DNA from: Pseudoduganella guangdongensis
GTDB lineage: Bacteria; Pseudomonadota; Gammaproteobacteria; Burkholderiales; Burkholderiaceae_D
Direction of reading: 5' to 3'
Assembly (NCBI RefSeq): GCF_009857475.1
Contig: NZ_WWCJ01000004.1
Location: forward strand, 1-64,000
Length of the DNA stretch: 64,000 nt
Numbering within the stretch: the stretch's first letter is position 1; each line of letters starts with the position of its first letter. Below the pieces are notes generated by a model. The model searched no databases and had not been told where the DNA came from. It saw nothing but the letters and a program-made list of their open reading frames with translations. This document shows, in pieces, positions 36,134 through 44,141 of the stretch. The position numbers were made by a program, and so were the translations under genes.

Positions 36134-37842
36134 AATTGGTGCTGCATCAAGTCGAAATAGAGGCCGCTGCGGTCGCGTATGAGCTCTTCGTGTCGTCCTT
36201 GCTGCACGATGCGGCCGTCCTGCATTACCAGGATGCGGTCGGCTTTGACGATCGTGGAGAAGCGGTGGGCGATGATGATCGTGGTGCGGCCTTCCATCAG
36301 GCGCTCCAGCGCGGCCTGCACCTGCGTTTCGCTGGCGGCGTCCAGGGCGCTGGTGGCTTCGTCCAGTATCAGGATGGCGGGATTGCGCAGCAAGGCGCGG
36401 GCGATGGTGAGGCGCTGTTTCTGGCCGCCGGAGAGCTGCACGCCGCGCTCGCCCACTTCGGTGTTGTAGCCGTGCGGGAAGGCGCTGATGAAGCCGTGCG
36501 CGTTGGCTAGCCGGGCGGCGGCGGCCACTTCGTCGCGGCTGGCGCTGCGCCCGGGCAGGGCGAAGGCGATGTTGTCGTGGATGCTGCCGGCGAACAGCGC
36601 GGGTTCCTGTTCCACAATGGCGATGCCGGCGCGCGCCGCATGCGCGGGGCAGGGGCGGCCGTCGAACAGCACGCGTCCCGCCTCGGGTTCGTAAAAGCCC
36701 AGCAGCATGCTGGCGATGGTCGATTTGCCGGCGCCGGATGGGCCGACCAGCGCGATCTTCTGCCCGGCGCTGACGCGGAAATCCACTTTGTCGAGCGCCA
36801 GGTGCTGCGGCCTCTCAGGGTAGCGGAAGCTCACGCAGTCGAAGGCGAACTGCCCTGCGAGCGCGGCGCCTCCGGCTTCCGGCTCGGGCGGCGGCGCGCT
36901 GTCGATCATTTCGAACAGGCGCTCGGTGGCGCCCACGGTGCGCATCCAGTCGCTCCAGAAGTCGTTGACCATGCCGGCCGATTCGGTGGCCATGGCGGCG
37001 TAGATAATGAAGGCGGTGAGCTCGCCGATGCTGAGCGTGCCCTGGTTGATCAGGTGGGCGCCGTATCCCAGCGTCAGCAGCAGGGCGAAGTAGGTCAGGA
37101 AGGACGATACGCCGCGCACCGCGCCAAACAGGCGGGTGCTGGCGATGGCGGTTTGCAGGGCGCTGGCGGTGGCTGCTTCGTAGTGCTGCTGCGCGCGCCG
37201 ATACTGGCCGAAGGCGCGCACCAGCCGTGCATTGGCCAGGTATTCATGCGCCACCTTGCCGGCTTCGGCCTGGCCGTGCTGGATCGCGCGCGCGCGGGCT
37301 TTGAGCCGCTTGCCGCTCCAGGCGCTGAGCAGCATGCTGAGCGGGGTGTAGCACAGCAGCACCAGGCACAGGGCGGGCGAAATCGCCAGCAGCATGGCGG
37401 CGGCACCGGCCACAATGATCAGGCAGCGCAGGGCGATGGAGAGGCCCATGCTCAGGGCGTCGTGCAGCTCTTCGGCGTCGGCCGCCAGGCGGCTGGTCAG
37501 CTCGCCCACGTGGTGCTGGTCGAAGAAGGCGACCGGCTGGCGCAGCAGGGCGGCGTACACCTGGCGCCGGATGCTGGTGACGATCATGTAGCCGGTGGAT
37601 TGGAACAGGTAGTAGCGCAGGGTGGCGGCAAAGCCTTGCAGCACCAGCACGGCCAGCGCCGCCAGGAAGAAGGTGCCGTACCATGCCGCCTCGCGGCCCT
37701 TGCCGGCGTTGTCGATGAAGTAGGCCAGCGCCTTGGGGTAGGCCAGCTGCACCGCGACCGCCAGCGCCATGCATAGCAGGCCCGCCGCCATGCGCCAGGC
37801 GAAGGGGCGCACCAGTTGCAGGCGGCGCAGATGCGGGTTCAG
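36061..37842 (-). CDS. ABC exporter (fused permease-ATPase) of the peptide operon
   Basis: Exporter half-molecule of about 593 residues, likely a homodimer. Six membrane segments span about residues 15-290. The ATPase has Walker A GPSGAGKST, signature LSGGQKQR, Walker B ILILDEAT and a switch His (IIAHRFST). There is no N-terminal C39 peptidase domain. The start is uncertain: CTG at 37842 has AGGAGG close upstream and gives a family-like N-terminus (NPHLRRLQLVRPFAWRM), but CTG is rare; GTG at 37812 and ATG at 37791 are alternatives. The last 23 residues come from the hairpin repeat at 36051-36133. It overlaps the thioredoxin-like gene and probably exports the mature peptide. Confidence 0.85.
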   Translation of the reverse strand: MNPHLRRLQLVRPFAWRMAAGLLCMALAVAVQLAYPKALAYFIDNAGKGREAAWYGTFFLAALAVLVLQGFAATLRYYLFQSTGYMIVTSIRRQVYAALLRQPVAFFDQHHVGELTSRLAADAEELHDALSMGLSIALRCLIIVAGAAAMLLAISPALCLVLLCYTPLSMLLSAWSGKRLKARARAIQHGQAEAGKVAHEYLANARLVRAFGQYRRAQQHYEAATASALQTAIASTRLFGAVRGVSSFLTYFALLLTLGYGAHLINQGTLSIGELTAFIIYAAMATESAGMVNDFWSDWMRTVGATERLFEMIDSAPPPEPEAGGAALAGQFAFDCVSFRYPERPQHLALDKVDFRVSAGQKIALVGPSGAGKSTIASMLLGFYEPEAGRVLFDGRPCPAHAARAGIAIVEQEPALFAGSIHDNIAFALPGRSASRDEVAAAARLANAHGFISAFPHGYNTEVGERGVQLSGGQKQRLTIARALLRNPAILILDEATSALDAASETQVQAALERLMEGRTTIIIAHRFSTIVKADRILVMQDGRIVQQGRHEELIRDRSGLYFDLMQHQLNSGSGLTFGQSMREAHTLSECQT

Positions 37843-38402
37843 GCGGCCTCCTGCTCGGCGCGTCTTTCCTGCATCTGCTGGCGGAAGGTTTCCCAGTTTT
37901 CGTCGCCGATCGTGCCGCCTGTTTGCAGCCGGCCTTCTTCGTCGACGAACAGGTAGAACGGGGAGCTGAGGGTGGGATTCAGTGCCTGGTAGCTGCGCAT
38001 GTCGAGGCGCAGGGTGTGGGCCGCGAGCGGGCTGCCGCGCAGGAAGCGCCGCAGGCGCCAGCGCGGTTCGCGGCTCACCAGCCAGAGTTCCAGCCCGGCG
38101 TCGTCCAGATGCGGCAGGTAGTTCGCCAGCTCTGGCAGCTTTTCCCGGCATTTGGGGCAGGTGCTGGAGAGGAAGACCAGCACGGCGGGCATGCCGGCGC
38201 CGGGCAGCTCCCTGCGCGCGCCGCCTTGCAGCGGGCGCGCGGTGACGGCGGGGATGATCTCGCCGCGCGGCGGCGTGGCCAGGCGTTCGCCTGCCGCAGC
38301 CAGGTGGCGCGCCGCGTCGACTGCCGCCAACGAGAGCAGCAGCGCGAGGGCGACGCCGAATGCCAGCACGCCCAGCACCAGGTAAAGCACGCCGCTATCC
38401 AT
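37839..38402 (-). CDS. MauD/TlpA-like membrane-anchored thioredoxin
   Basis: A 187-residue protein with an N-terminal membrane anchor (LYLVLGVLAFGVALALLLSL) and a periplasm-facing thioredoxin-like domain. The redox motif is C82-P-K-C85 in FLSSTCPKCREKLPEL. Paired MauD (thioredoxin-like) and MauE (membrane) proteins are known in methylamine dehydrogenase assembly, where they handle disulfides. The order MauE-like then MauD-like is kept here. It overlaps the MauE-like stop as TGATG. In this operon it probably forms or isomerises the disulfide of the two-Cys peptide. Confidence 0.85.
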   Translation of the reverse strand: MDSGVLYLVLGVLAFGVALALLLSLAAVDAARHLAAAGERLATPPRGEIIPAVTARPLQGGARRELPGAGMPAVLVFLSSTCPKCREKLPELANYLPHLDDAGLELWLVSREPRWRLRRFLRGSPLAAHTLRLDMRSYQALNPTLSSPFYLFVDEEGRLQTGGTIGDENWETFRQQMQERRAEQEAA

Positions 38403-38944
38403 CACAGCACTCCCTTCCTGGCGTACATGAGCAGCATCATGATCTCGTGCAGCTTGGCCAGCACCACCGCCAGCAAGGTGGCGACGCCGAGGGCGCATAC
38501 CGTGGCTTGCCAGCCGCCCGCCGCCGCGGCGGCCGTGCCGCCATGCGCCAGGCTGAACGCCAGCGCCGCGATGATGGCGAGGTTGCGCGCCAGGTCGAAG
38601 CCGGATACGGCGCGGTCGGCATCGCCGAAGCAGCTGCACTTGACGATGTCTTCGGTGGCGTACTTCCATGCCACCACGGCGGTGAAGCCGACGAACAGGG
38701 CCAGCGCCCCGGCCAGCGCCGCCTGCCCGGTCGCGCCGCCTGCCGCCAGGCCGAGCGCCAGTCCCAGTTCGCTGCCGGCGATGGCGGGCGCCAGCCAGGC
38801 CGCCCGCGCTGGCGCGATGCCAAAGCTGGCGGCGAGGTTGGCGCGGAACTGCCCCAGCGCCTGCCACTTGCCGTGGGCGGCGGCCAGCAGGAGCAGGGCG
38901 GCCATCAGGCGCAGCACGTCGGCGCAGAAGGGGGCGGCGCTCAT
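38402..38944 (-). CDS. MauE/DoxX-like redox membrane protein
   Basis: A 180-residue integral membrane protein with about four or five helices. It carries the MauE-type motif KCSCFGD (C103, C105) after a membrane segment, the likely redox pair that works with the MauD-like partner. It overlaps the upstream protease gene by 4 nt and the downstream thioredoxin-like gene by 1 nt. It is unrelated to methylamine use here, since no mau structural genes are present. Confidence 0.85.
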   Translation of the reverse strand: MSAAPFCADVLRLMAALLLLAAAHGKWQALGQFRANLAASFGIAPARAAWLAPAIAGSELGLALGLAAGGATGQAALAGALALFVGFTAVVAWKYATEDIVKCSCFGDADRAVSGFDLARNLAIIAALAFSLAHGGTAAAAAGGWQATVCALGVATLLAVVLAKLHEIMMLLMYARKGVL

Positions 38945-39840
38945 GGTGCCGGGTGCGCTTCGAGCTGCGCTGCGGGTTTGATTGCACGCCAGCGGCCATG
39001 CAGCCCGCCGGGCCGCCGCCGCCGCAGGTGCAGGCTGTCGCGCGTGGCCAGCAGCATGTCGTCCCATTCGTCTTCTTCCGATTCGGCGGCGCCGCGCCCA
39101 AAGCTGGTGTGCAGCGCGCGCGCAATGTCCCAGGCCAGCGCTTCGGCCTGGGCGTGGCGCTCCACGCGCAGGCCCAATCCGCCCAGCTCCTGGCCGGTCA
39201 GGGCGTAGTTGTGGGAGTGGTAGTCCTGCATCAGGCGCCGCACGATGGCACGCCGCGCATCCGTGTCGAGCCGGGGCAACTGGCGGCGCAGCAGCTCTTC
39301 GCCGATCTGTTCCATCTCCAGCGTGGTGCGGTAGAACGCCGCCAGGGTGGGCGGGAAGATGTTCTGGCACATCAGCGCCAGGGCCTGCTCGCGCGCGGCG
39401 TCCGGGTCGGCGCCGAACCAGCTGGCGCACATCTTGCCGAACAGGCGGATGTCCTGGGCGGAGATGGAGCTGGTGTCGCCGCCCGCGTCGCCGTGCAGGT
39501 GCGGGTCGATGGGCGAGAAGATGGCGAGGTCGCCGGCGATGATTTCGTCGGCCGCCATGGCCAGCAGGGTGGCCGAGGATTCGCAGTAGTGCGGCACGAT
39601 CACGCCCAGGTGCTGCGTGAATTCGCGCAGCAGCAGGGCGATGCGGCGCGCGCCGTTGACAACGCCGCCGCGGCTGAACAGCAGCACGTCGAGCCGCTCG
39701 TTCTTGCCGATCGCGCGCAGCTGGTCGTACAGGGCGGGCAGCATGTCGATGTCCAGCGTGGTGGCGGCCAGCACCAGCACGCGGCTGCTGCGCACCTGCT
39801 CCAGCCCGCGCAGCGCCTGCAGTCCGGCGAATCCTGTCAT
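38941..39840 (-). CDS. SDH-type Clp-fold serine protease of the peptide operon
   Basis: A 299-residue member of the SDH/SppA-like Clp-crotonase superfamily. Landmarks: VLLFSRGGVVNGARRIALLL (oxyanion-type strand), then YCESSATLLAMAADEIIAGD, where Ser88 is the likely nucleophile, and IFSPIDPHL. No signal peptide or membrane segment is obvious. ATG at 39840 has GGAG upstream and overlaps the ATP-grasp stop as ATGA. The exporter lacks a leader peptidase, so this protein is the natural candidate for leader removal. That role is inferred from position. Confidence 0.82.
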   Translation of the reverse strand: MTGFAGLQALRGLEQVRSSRVLVLAATTLDIDMLPALYDQLRAIGKNERLDVLLFSRGGVVNGARRIALLLREFTQHLGVIVPHYCESSATLLAMAADEIIAGDLAIFSPIDPHLHGDAGGDTSSISAQDIRLFGKMCASWFGADPDAAREQALALMCQNIFPPTLAAFYRTTLEMEQIGEELLRRQLPRLDTDARRAIVRRLMQDYHSHNYALTGQELGGLGLRVERHAQAEALAWDIARALHTSFGRGAAESEEDEWDDMLLATRDSLHLRRRRPGGLHGRWRAIKPAAQLEAHPAP

Positions 39841-40841
39841 GCGCACTCCTTGCATAGCAAATCGGCCACGGCATCGAGCAGGCGGTACTCGGGCACCAGC
39901 TGTTCGATGAAGAGGAATTGGCCGCAGGGGTTGTTTTCGAGGAAGACGTAGTCGCCGTCCGGCGTCACGATCAAATCCAGCGCGCCGAAGGACAGGCCGT
40001 AGCTGTGGACGAACGCCAGGCAGCGCTGTTCCACGGTGGGCGGCAGGCGCTGCGCGCTATAGCGGATCTCGGCGGACATGTCGCGGCAATCGACCAGCGT
40101 GCGTTCATCGTCCTGCGAATCGATGCGCGCGGCGAACACGCGCTCGCCGATCACGGTGACGCGCAGTTCGTACTGCTTGGGGATGTATTCCTGGAAGTGG
40201 CATGCCAGCTCGCTGACCGCGTCCAGGCATGCGCGCATGTCGGCGGTGACCAGGGTCGTGGCCAGGCCGGTGGCGATGCACTCGTCGTCGGCCACGCGGT
40301 CGGCGCCCAGCAGGGGCGAGGACAGCGATTTGAAAATGCCCTCTCCGGGCAGCGCATCGAGGAAGGCGCGCGCTTCCTGCGGGTCGTTGGTGACGATGGA
40401 GGCCGGCACGCGGAAGCCGTGGCACATGGCGCGCTGCAGTTGTTCGCCCTTCCAGCAGGCGCCGCGCAGCGCGGTCGGATGGCTCATCCAGAAGCAGTCG
40501 ATGGTGTACAGCAGCCCAAACAGGGCTTGTTCGCTCTCCTGCAGGGCGTAGGCCTTTTCCTGCGGCGCCAGGTCGTCGCTGGCAAAGGCGAATTCGCCGG
40601 ACTTGCGGTTCCACACCGCGCGCACCTCGTCCAGGCTGACGCGCGCGCCGCTTGGCAAGTGGTGCAACTGCGCGTGCAGCACGCCGTGCAGGAAGACCTG
40701 GCTTAGCTGGTAGTCGCGCGGGAAGGCATCGAGGTCGATGCGGAAGCAGCGCTGTCCGCGCGCGGCCAGCAGCGGCGCCATCATGTCGGCGTGCAGGTCG
40801 CGGGAATTGCTGATGATGAGAATCGTGTTGTTCTGTGCCAT
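39837..40841 (-). CDS. MvdC/MvdD-type ATP-grasp peptide ligase
   Basis: A 334-residue ATP-grasp enzyme of the type that makes ester or amide side-chain links in ribosomal peptides (microviridin/graspetide maturases). The N-domain starts TILIISNSRDLHADMMAPLL and has FRIDLDAFP and AVWNRKSGEF. The catalytic end is ALDLIVTPDGDYVFLENNPC followed by GQF, with likely metal ligands D289, E302 and N304. It has no peptidase or transmembrane parts. The ATG at 40841 lies 12 bp after the terminator-like hairpin that follows the precursor gene; its own ribosome site is weak. Confidence 0.88.
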   Translation of the reverse strand: MAQNNTILIISNSRDLHADMMAPLLAARGQRCFRIDLDAFPRDYQLSQVFLHGVLHAQLHHLPSGARVSLDEVRAVWNRKSGEFAFASDDLAPQEKAYALQESEQALFGLLYTIDCFWMSHPTALRGACWKGEQLQRAMCHGFRVPASIVTNDPQEARAFLDALPGEGIFKSLSSPLLGADRVADDECIATGLATTLVTADMRACLDAVSELACHFQEYIPKQYELRVTVIGERVFAARIDSQDDERTLVDCRDMSAEIRYSAQRLPPTVEQRCLAFVHSYGLSFGALDLIVTPDGDYVFLENNPCGQFLFIEQLVPEYRLLDAVADLLCKECA

Positions 40842-40852
40842 AGGCGGGCGAC

Positions 40853-40883
40853 AAAAAAGCCTCGCCCCGGTGGAGCAAGGCTT
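40853..40883 (-). terminator. Attenuator-like hairpin between precursor and modifying genes
   Basis: On the minus strand AAGCCTTGCTCC, a 3-nt loop and GGGGCGAGGCTT form a 12-bp stem with two wobble pairs, followed by TTTTTT. Partial read-through would yield more precursor than enzyme, as in many peptide operons. Confidence 0.75.
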
Positions 40884-40898
40884 CCTGTCTTGCGCGAA

Positions 40899-41075
40899 TC
40901 AGCAATAAACGCCGCCGTCGCCCCAGCGCGTACGGGCGCGCTCGGAAGGGAAGGAGCAGCCGGCGGTGGCTACACCCTGGCGCGCTTGCCACTGCTGGGT
41001 GGCTGGCTTTCTCACTTCGGTTTTAATTTCTGCGACTTTGAATGCAAACAGCTTTTTCTCATTCTGCTTTTTCAT
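40899..41075 (-). CDS. Candidate ribosomal-peptide precursor, 58 residues
   Basis: Small ORF found by reading the minus strand before the ATP-grasp gene; it starts at ATG 41075 and stops at TGA 40899. The first 24 residues are Lys/Glu-rich and leader-like (MKKQNEKKLFAFKVAEIKTE is residues 1-20). The C-terminal part contains the segment CSFPSERARTRWGDGGVYC (residues 40-58), with Cys40 and a C-terminal Cys58. Possible acceptors (Glu46, Asp53) and hydroxyl donors (Ser41, Ser44, Thr49) are present. A stop codon lies upstream in frame, fixing the start. A weak purine-rich site (AAGAAGTGG) precedes it. Position, size and the downstream attenuator fit a RiPP precursor; no family was recognised. Confidence 0.72.
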   Translation of the reverse strand: MKKQNEKKLFAFKVAEIKTEVRKPATQQWQARQGVATAGCSFPSERARTRWGDGGVYC

Positions 41076-41206
41076 TTTCCACTTCTTTCTTAAAAAAGTT
41101 GATCATGATTGCTAAGTCACCGCCGGGATGCGACGGAAGGCGAATGTAGCTCGTACGTTTCAGAAACGTCAACAAAAAAAATCATATGCAAGTAAGGGAA
41201 TAGTGC

Positions 41207-41236
41207 TACGATATATCGTATTGAGATATATCTTAA
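41207..41236. promoter_or_regulatory. Double GATATATC palindrome, likely PadR operator
   Basis: TACGATATATCGTA (41207-41220) is a perfect palindrome and AGATATATCT (41224-41233) another, with centres 15 bp apart. They lie 11-40 bp before the padR start. PadR proteins of this type commonly repress their own gene from such sites. Confidence 0.65.
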
Positions 41237-41246
41237 GGGGAAAGTC

Positions 41247-41771
41247 ATGTTCCACTTCTTCCGCGGCCGGCACCGGCTGCACCATGAGCACCACCATCAC
41301 CAGCGCGGCGGCGGCGGGCGCGGGCCGAAGATGTTCGACTCCGGCGCCATGCGCTACGTCGTGCTGCAACTGATCGCCGACAAGCCGCGCCACGGCTATG
41401 AAATCATCAAGGAACTGGAAGCGCTGAGCGGCGGCAGCTATTCGCCCAGCCCCGGCGCGATCTACCCGCTGCTGTCCATGCTGGCCGATATGGGCCATGT
41501 CGACATCGTCAAGGACGGCAATAAGAAGCTGTACTCCGTGCTGCCGGAAGGCCTGGCCTTCCTCGAGGAGAACCGCGCCATGGTGGACGCCTATATGGCG
41601 CGCCTGTCCTGCAGCGGCGGGGAAGAGGGCGGCGATTTGCGCAGCCTGATGCACGCGCTGAAGGAAGCTGTCATCAGCCGCGGGCGCGGGCCGCGCAGCA
41701 CGCGCGAGCACGTCGATGCCATCCGCGCCATCCTCAAACACGCCACCAACGAAATCAATAAACTGAACTAA
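41247..41771 (+). CDS. PadR-family regulator with His-rich N-terminus (YqjI-like)
   Basis: A 174-residue transcription factor. Residues 8-26 are rich in His and Gly (five His of a run in HHEHHHH), as in the metal-responsive YqjI of E. coli. The winged-helix domain follows: MRYVVLQLIADKPRHGYEII, then SYSPSPGAIYPLLSMLADMG. The C-terminal helices are for dimerisation. AAGGGG precedes the ATG. The stop overlaps the start of the MFS gene (TAATG), so the pump is probably its target. The gene is divergent from the peptide operon, 171 bp away, and could affect it too. The ligand may be a metal or a drug. Confidence 0.88.
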   Translation: MFHFFRGRHRLHHEHHHHQRGGGGRGPKMFDSGAMRYVVLQLIADKPRHGYEIIKELEALSGGSYSPSPGAIYPLLSMLADMGHVDIVKDGNKKLYSVLPEGLAFLEENRAMVDAYMARLSCSGGEEGGDLRSLMHALKEAVISRGRGPRSTREHVDAIRAILKHATNEINKLN

Positions 41772-43006
41772 TGAGCCAAGCACTTACCCCGCAACGCGAA
41801 CGCGCAGTCCTGTGGCTGTTGGCGTTCATCCAGTTCACCGTCATCATGGACTTCATGGTCATGATGCCGCTCGCCCCGCAGCTGATGCAGGCCTTCTCGA
41901 TCAGCGCGGCCCAGGTATCGGGCGCGGTCTCGGCCTACGCCTGGTGCGCCGGGCTCTCCGGCCTGCTGGCCGCCACCTATGCCGACCGCTTCGACCGCAA
42001 GAAGCTGATGCTGGCCGTGTTCATGCTGTTCAACCTGTCCAACCTGGCCTGCGCCCTGGCGCCGAACTTCCATGTGCTGGTGCTGTCGCGCGCCTTTGCC
42101 GGCATGACCGGCGGCGTGCTGGGCGCGCTCAGCATGTCCATCATCGCCGACCTGATTCCGGCTGAACGGCGCGGCGCCGCCACCGGCATCGTGATGACGT
42201 CCTTCAGCATGGCCGCCATTGCCGGCGTGCCGGCCGGCGTCATGCTGGGCGCGTACTTCGGCTGGCAGTCGCCGTTCTACCTGCTGGTGCTGTTGTCGAT
42301 GCTGGTCTGGGCCGTGGCGGCGCGCGCGCTGCCGTCGATGACGCAGCATATGGCGCGGGCGCCGGTGCCGCTGGCGCGCGTGCTGCCCGAGCTGTTCGGC
42401 CTATTCACGGTGGGCGCCCACTTGCGCGGCTTTTTGCTGTGCTTCGCGGTCACGGTGAGCGGCATGATGGTGATTCCCTTCATCTCGCCCATGCTGGTGG
42501 GGAACCTGGGCATCGCGCCGGCGCAGATCAGCTATGTCTACCTGTGCGGCGGCATTGCCACCTTGTTCAGCTCACGCCTGATCGGCGGCTGGTCGGACAA
42601 GGCCGGCAAGCAGCGCGTGTTCCGCTGGGTGGCGCTGTTCTCGATCGCGCCCACGCTGTTCATGACGCACATGCCGCAGATCCCGCTGCTGCTGGTGATG
42701 CTGTTCTTCCCCTTCTTCATGGTGGCCATGTCAGGACGCTTCGTGCCGATGCAGGCGCTGCTGACGACGATCCCCGAGCCGCAACGGCGCGGCGCCTTCC
42801 TGAGCGCGAATGCGGCGGTCCAGCAGCTGGGGACGGGCGTGGGCGCCTTTGCCGGCGGCCTGCTGGTGCACACCGATGCCGGCGGACGCCTGGTCGGCTA
42901 TGACACCATCGGCATCATCGCCTCGGTGCTGATGGCGTTCGCCGTGTGGTGGGTCGGGCGCGTGCAGCCGGCCAGCGCCCCGGCGGTCACGCGCTCGCCG
43001 GCCTGA
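41771..43006 (+). CDS. MFS efflux transporter
   Basis: Major-facilitator protein of 411 residues with 12 predicted membrane segments. Typical features are IMDFMVMMPLAPQLMQAF in the first segment and DRFDRKKLML in the loop between segments 2 and 3, which place it with drug or arabinose efflux permeases. It is translationally coupled to the PadR gene. Its 3' end overlaps the 3' end of the convergent unknown gene by 20 bp. The substrate is unknown. Confidence 0.88.
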   Translation: MSQALTPQRERAVLWLLAFIQFTVIMDFMVMMPLAPQLMQAFSISAAQVSGAVSAYAWCAGLSGLLAATYADRFDRKKLMLAVFMLFNLSNLACALAPNFHVLVLSRAFAGMTGGVLGALSMSIIADLIPAERRGAATGIVMTSFSMAAIAGVPAGVMLGAYFGWQSPFYLLVLLSMLVWAVAARALPSMTQHMARAPVPLARVLPELFGLFTVGAHLRGFLLCFAVTVSGMMVIPFISPMLVGNLGIAPAQISYVYLCGGIATLFSSRLIGGWSDKAGKQRVFRWVALFSIAPTLFMTHMPQIPLLLVMLFFPFFMVAMSGRFVPMQALLTTIPEPQRRGAFLSANAAVQQLGTGVGAFAGGLLVHTDAGGRLVGYDTIGIIASVLMAFAVWWVGRVQPASAPAVTRSPA

Positions 43007-43604
43007 CGACCAGCTGCAGCAGGCTGCGGCCTTGCTCCAGCACCGGCTTGGCCAGCGCGTCTTGCATGATGCTGTGCAGGCTGCCCTCCAGCACGCGGTT
43101 GCCTTCCTGCGCCAGGATGGTCAGGCGCATGCGGCCGTTGTGCGGCGCGTGCGCCGGCTTGTGCGGGTTGGCCGCGCCATAGGCGGCGACGGCTGCCGCC
43201 ACCAGGGTTTTGGCCTGCTGCGCCACATCCTCCGGCGCGCCTTCGAAGACGGCAGTGCCGCCGTCCTGGCCGATATAGCGCACGCGCCCGTCGGCGTAGG
43301 CGGCCAGCGTGTCCATGCTGTGCTCCAGCGGCACTTCGATCACCACTCCCAGCACTTGCGGCGCGGCCGGCGCGTGGCCGTGGGCGCGCAGCCACTGCGC
43401 CGCCAGCAGGCGCACGCGCGATTCTTCGGTGGCATCCTGCGCCATGGCCTGCACCACGCGCACATCGGGCGCATCGCCGAACAACTGGCCGGCATCGTCG
43501 GCGAACAGCATCCGGTGGACGACGTTCAGCTCGTCTTTGGCATAGGGCGCGTCAGCGCGGGTGCGGGAACCGACGCCCAGCGCCGCAAACAACTTCTTGA
43601 ACAT
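42987..43604 (-). CDS. Unknown protein, 205 residues
   Basis: I do not recognise this family. The protein starts MFKKLFAALGVGSRTRADAP, has no signal peptide or membrane helix, and shows two segments of mixed alpha/beta character with VLGVVIEVPLEHSMDTLAAY and GRVRYIGQDGGTAVFEG near the middle. ATG at 43604 follows AAGGA. It lies 4 bp after the small membrane-anchored protein gene, so the two form an operon. Codon use is like that of its neighbours. Confidence 0.7.
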   Translation of the reverse strand: MFKKLFAALGVGSRTRADAPYAKDELNVVHRMLFADDAGQLFGDAPDVRVVQAMAQDATEESRVRLLAAQWLRAHGHAPAAPQVLGVVIEVPLEHSMDTLAAYADGRVRYIGQDGGTAVFEGAPEDVAQQAKTLVAAAVAAYGAANPHKPAHAPHNGRMRLTILAQEGNRVLEGSLHSIMQDALAKPVLEQGRSLLQLVVRPASA

Positions 43605-43608
43605 CGGG

Positions 43609-44076
43609 TCAGTCCTTCTGCTTCTTGCGCCACTGATCAAGCGGCAACAGCTCGCCGCTGGTATCGTCCTCCACCAGGATCTCGCCGCTCGCGTGCGAGA
43701 CCAGGAAGCTGGCCAGCGACTGCGCCATATCGTCGCCATTCTCCACGAAGCTGAGCTGGTAATGGGGTTTGCCGTTCACGTCGCGCGGCGCGGGATCGGT
43801 TTCCAGCAGCGCGCCGTGGCGGGTGCCGCTGCTGCGCTGCTCGATGTTCTCGGCCCAGCGTTTCAGCTCCGGCAGCGCCATCAGCTTCGCCACCGCCTGT
43901 TCGCGGCTCACGGCGGCTTTCGCCGCCGGAGCAGCGACCACCGCCAAAGCCGATGGCGCCATGGCCGGCGCGGGCGCCGCCTCGGATCGGTGGTTGCTGG
44001 CGTACCAGGCGCCGGCGCCGGCAACGAGAAGGCCGGCGACCGTGCCGGCAATGGCGGATTTGCGGGAAGAGGTCAT
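43609..44076 (-). CDS. Unknown membrane-anchored protein, 155 residues
   Basis: Not recognised. An N-terminal membrane segment (AIAGTVAGLLVAGAGAWYA) is followed by an Ala/Pro-rich linker to about residue 55 and a soluble domain containing GKPHYQLSFVENGDDMAQSL and GEILVEDDTSGELLPLDQWR. The positive N-terminus (TSSRKS) suggests the domain faces the periplasm. It precedes the 205-residue unknown gene by 4 bp; the two products may work together. Confidence 0.7.
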   Translation of the reverse strand: MTSSRKSAIAGTVAGLLVAGAGAWYASNHRSEAAPAPAMAPSALAVVAAPAAKAAVSREQAVAKLMALPELKRWAENIEQRSSGTRHGALLETDPAPRDVNGKPHYQLSFVENGDDMAQSLASFLVSHASGEILVEDDTSGELLPLDQWRKKQKD

Positions 44077-44141
44077 GCGCAGCGCACCACAGCAGTTAAA
44101 GTGCGCCCATACTAACAGATCCCATCCCGTGCACGGACCTG

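Noticed and set aside
38402..38944. Methylamine utilisation genes (mauE/mauD)
   Set aside because: No methylamine dehydrogenase subunits are present; the pair belongs to the peptide operon.
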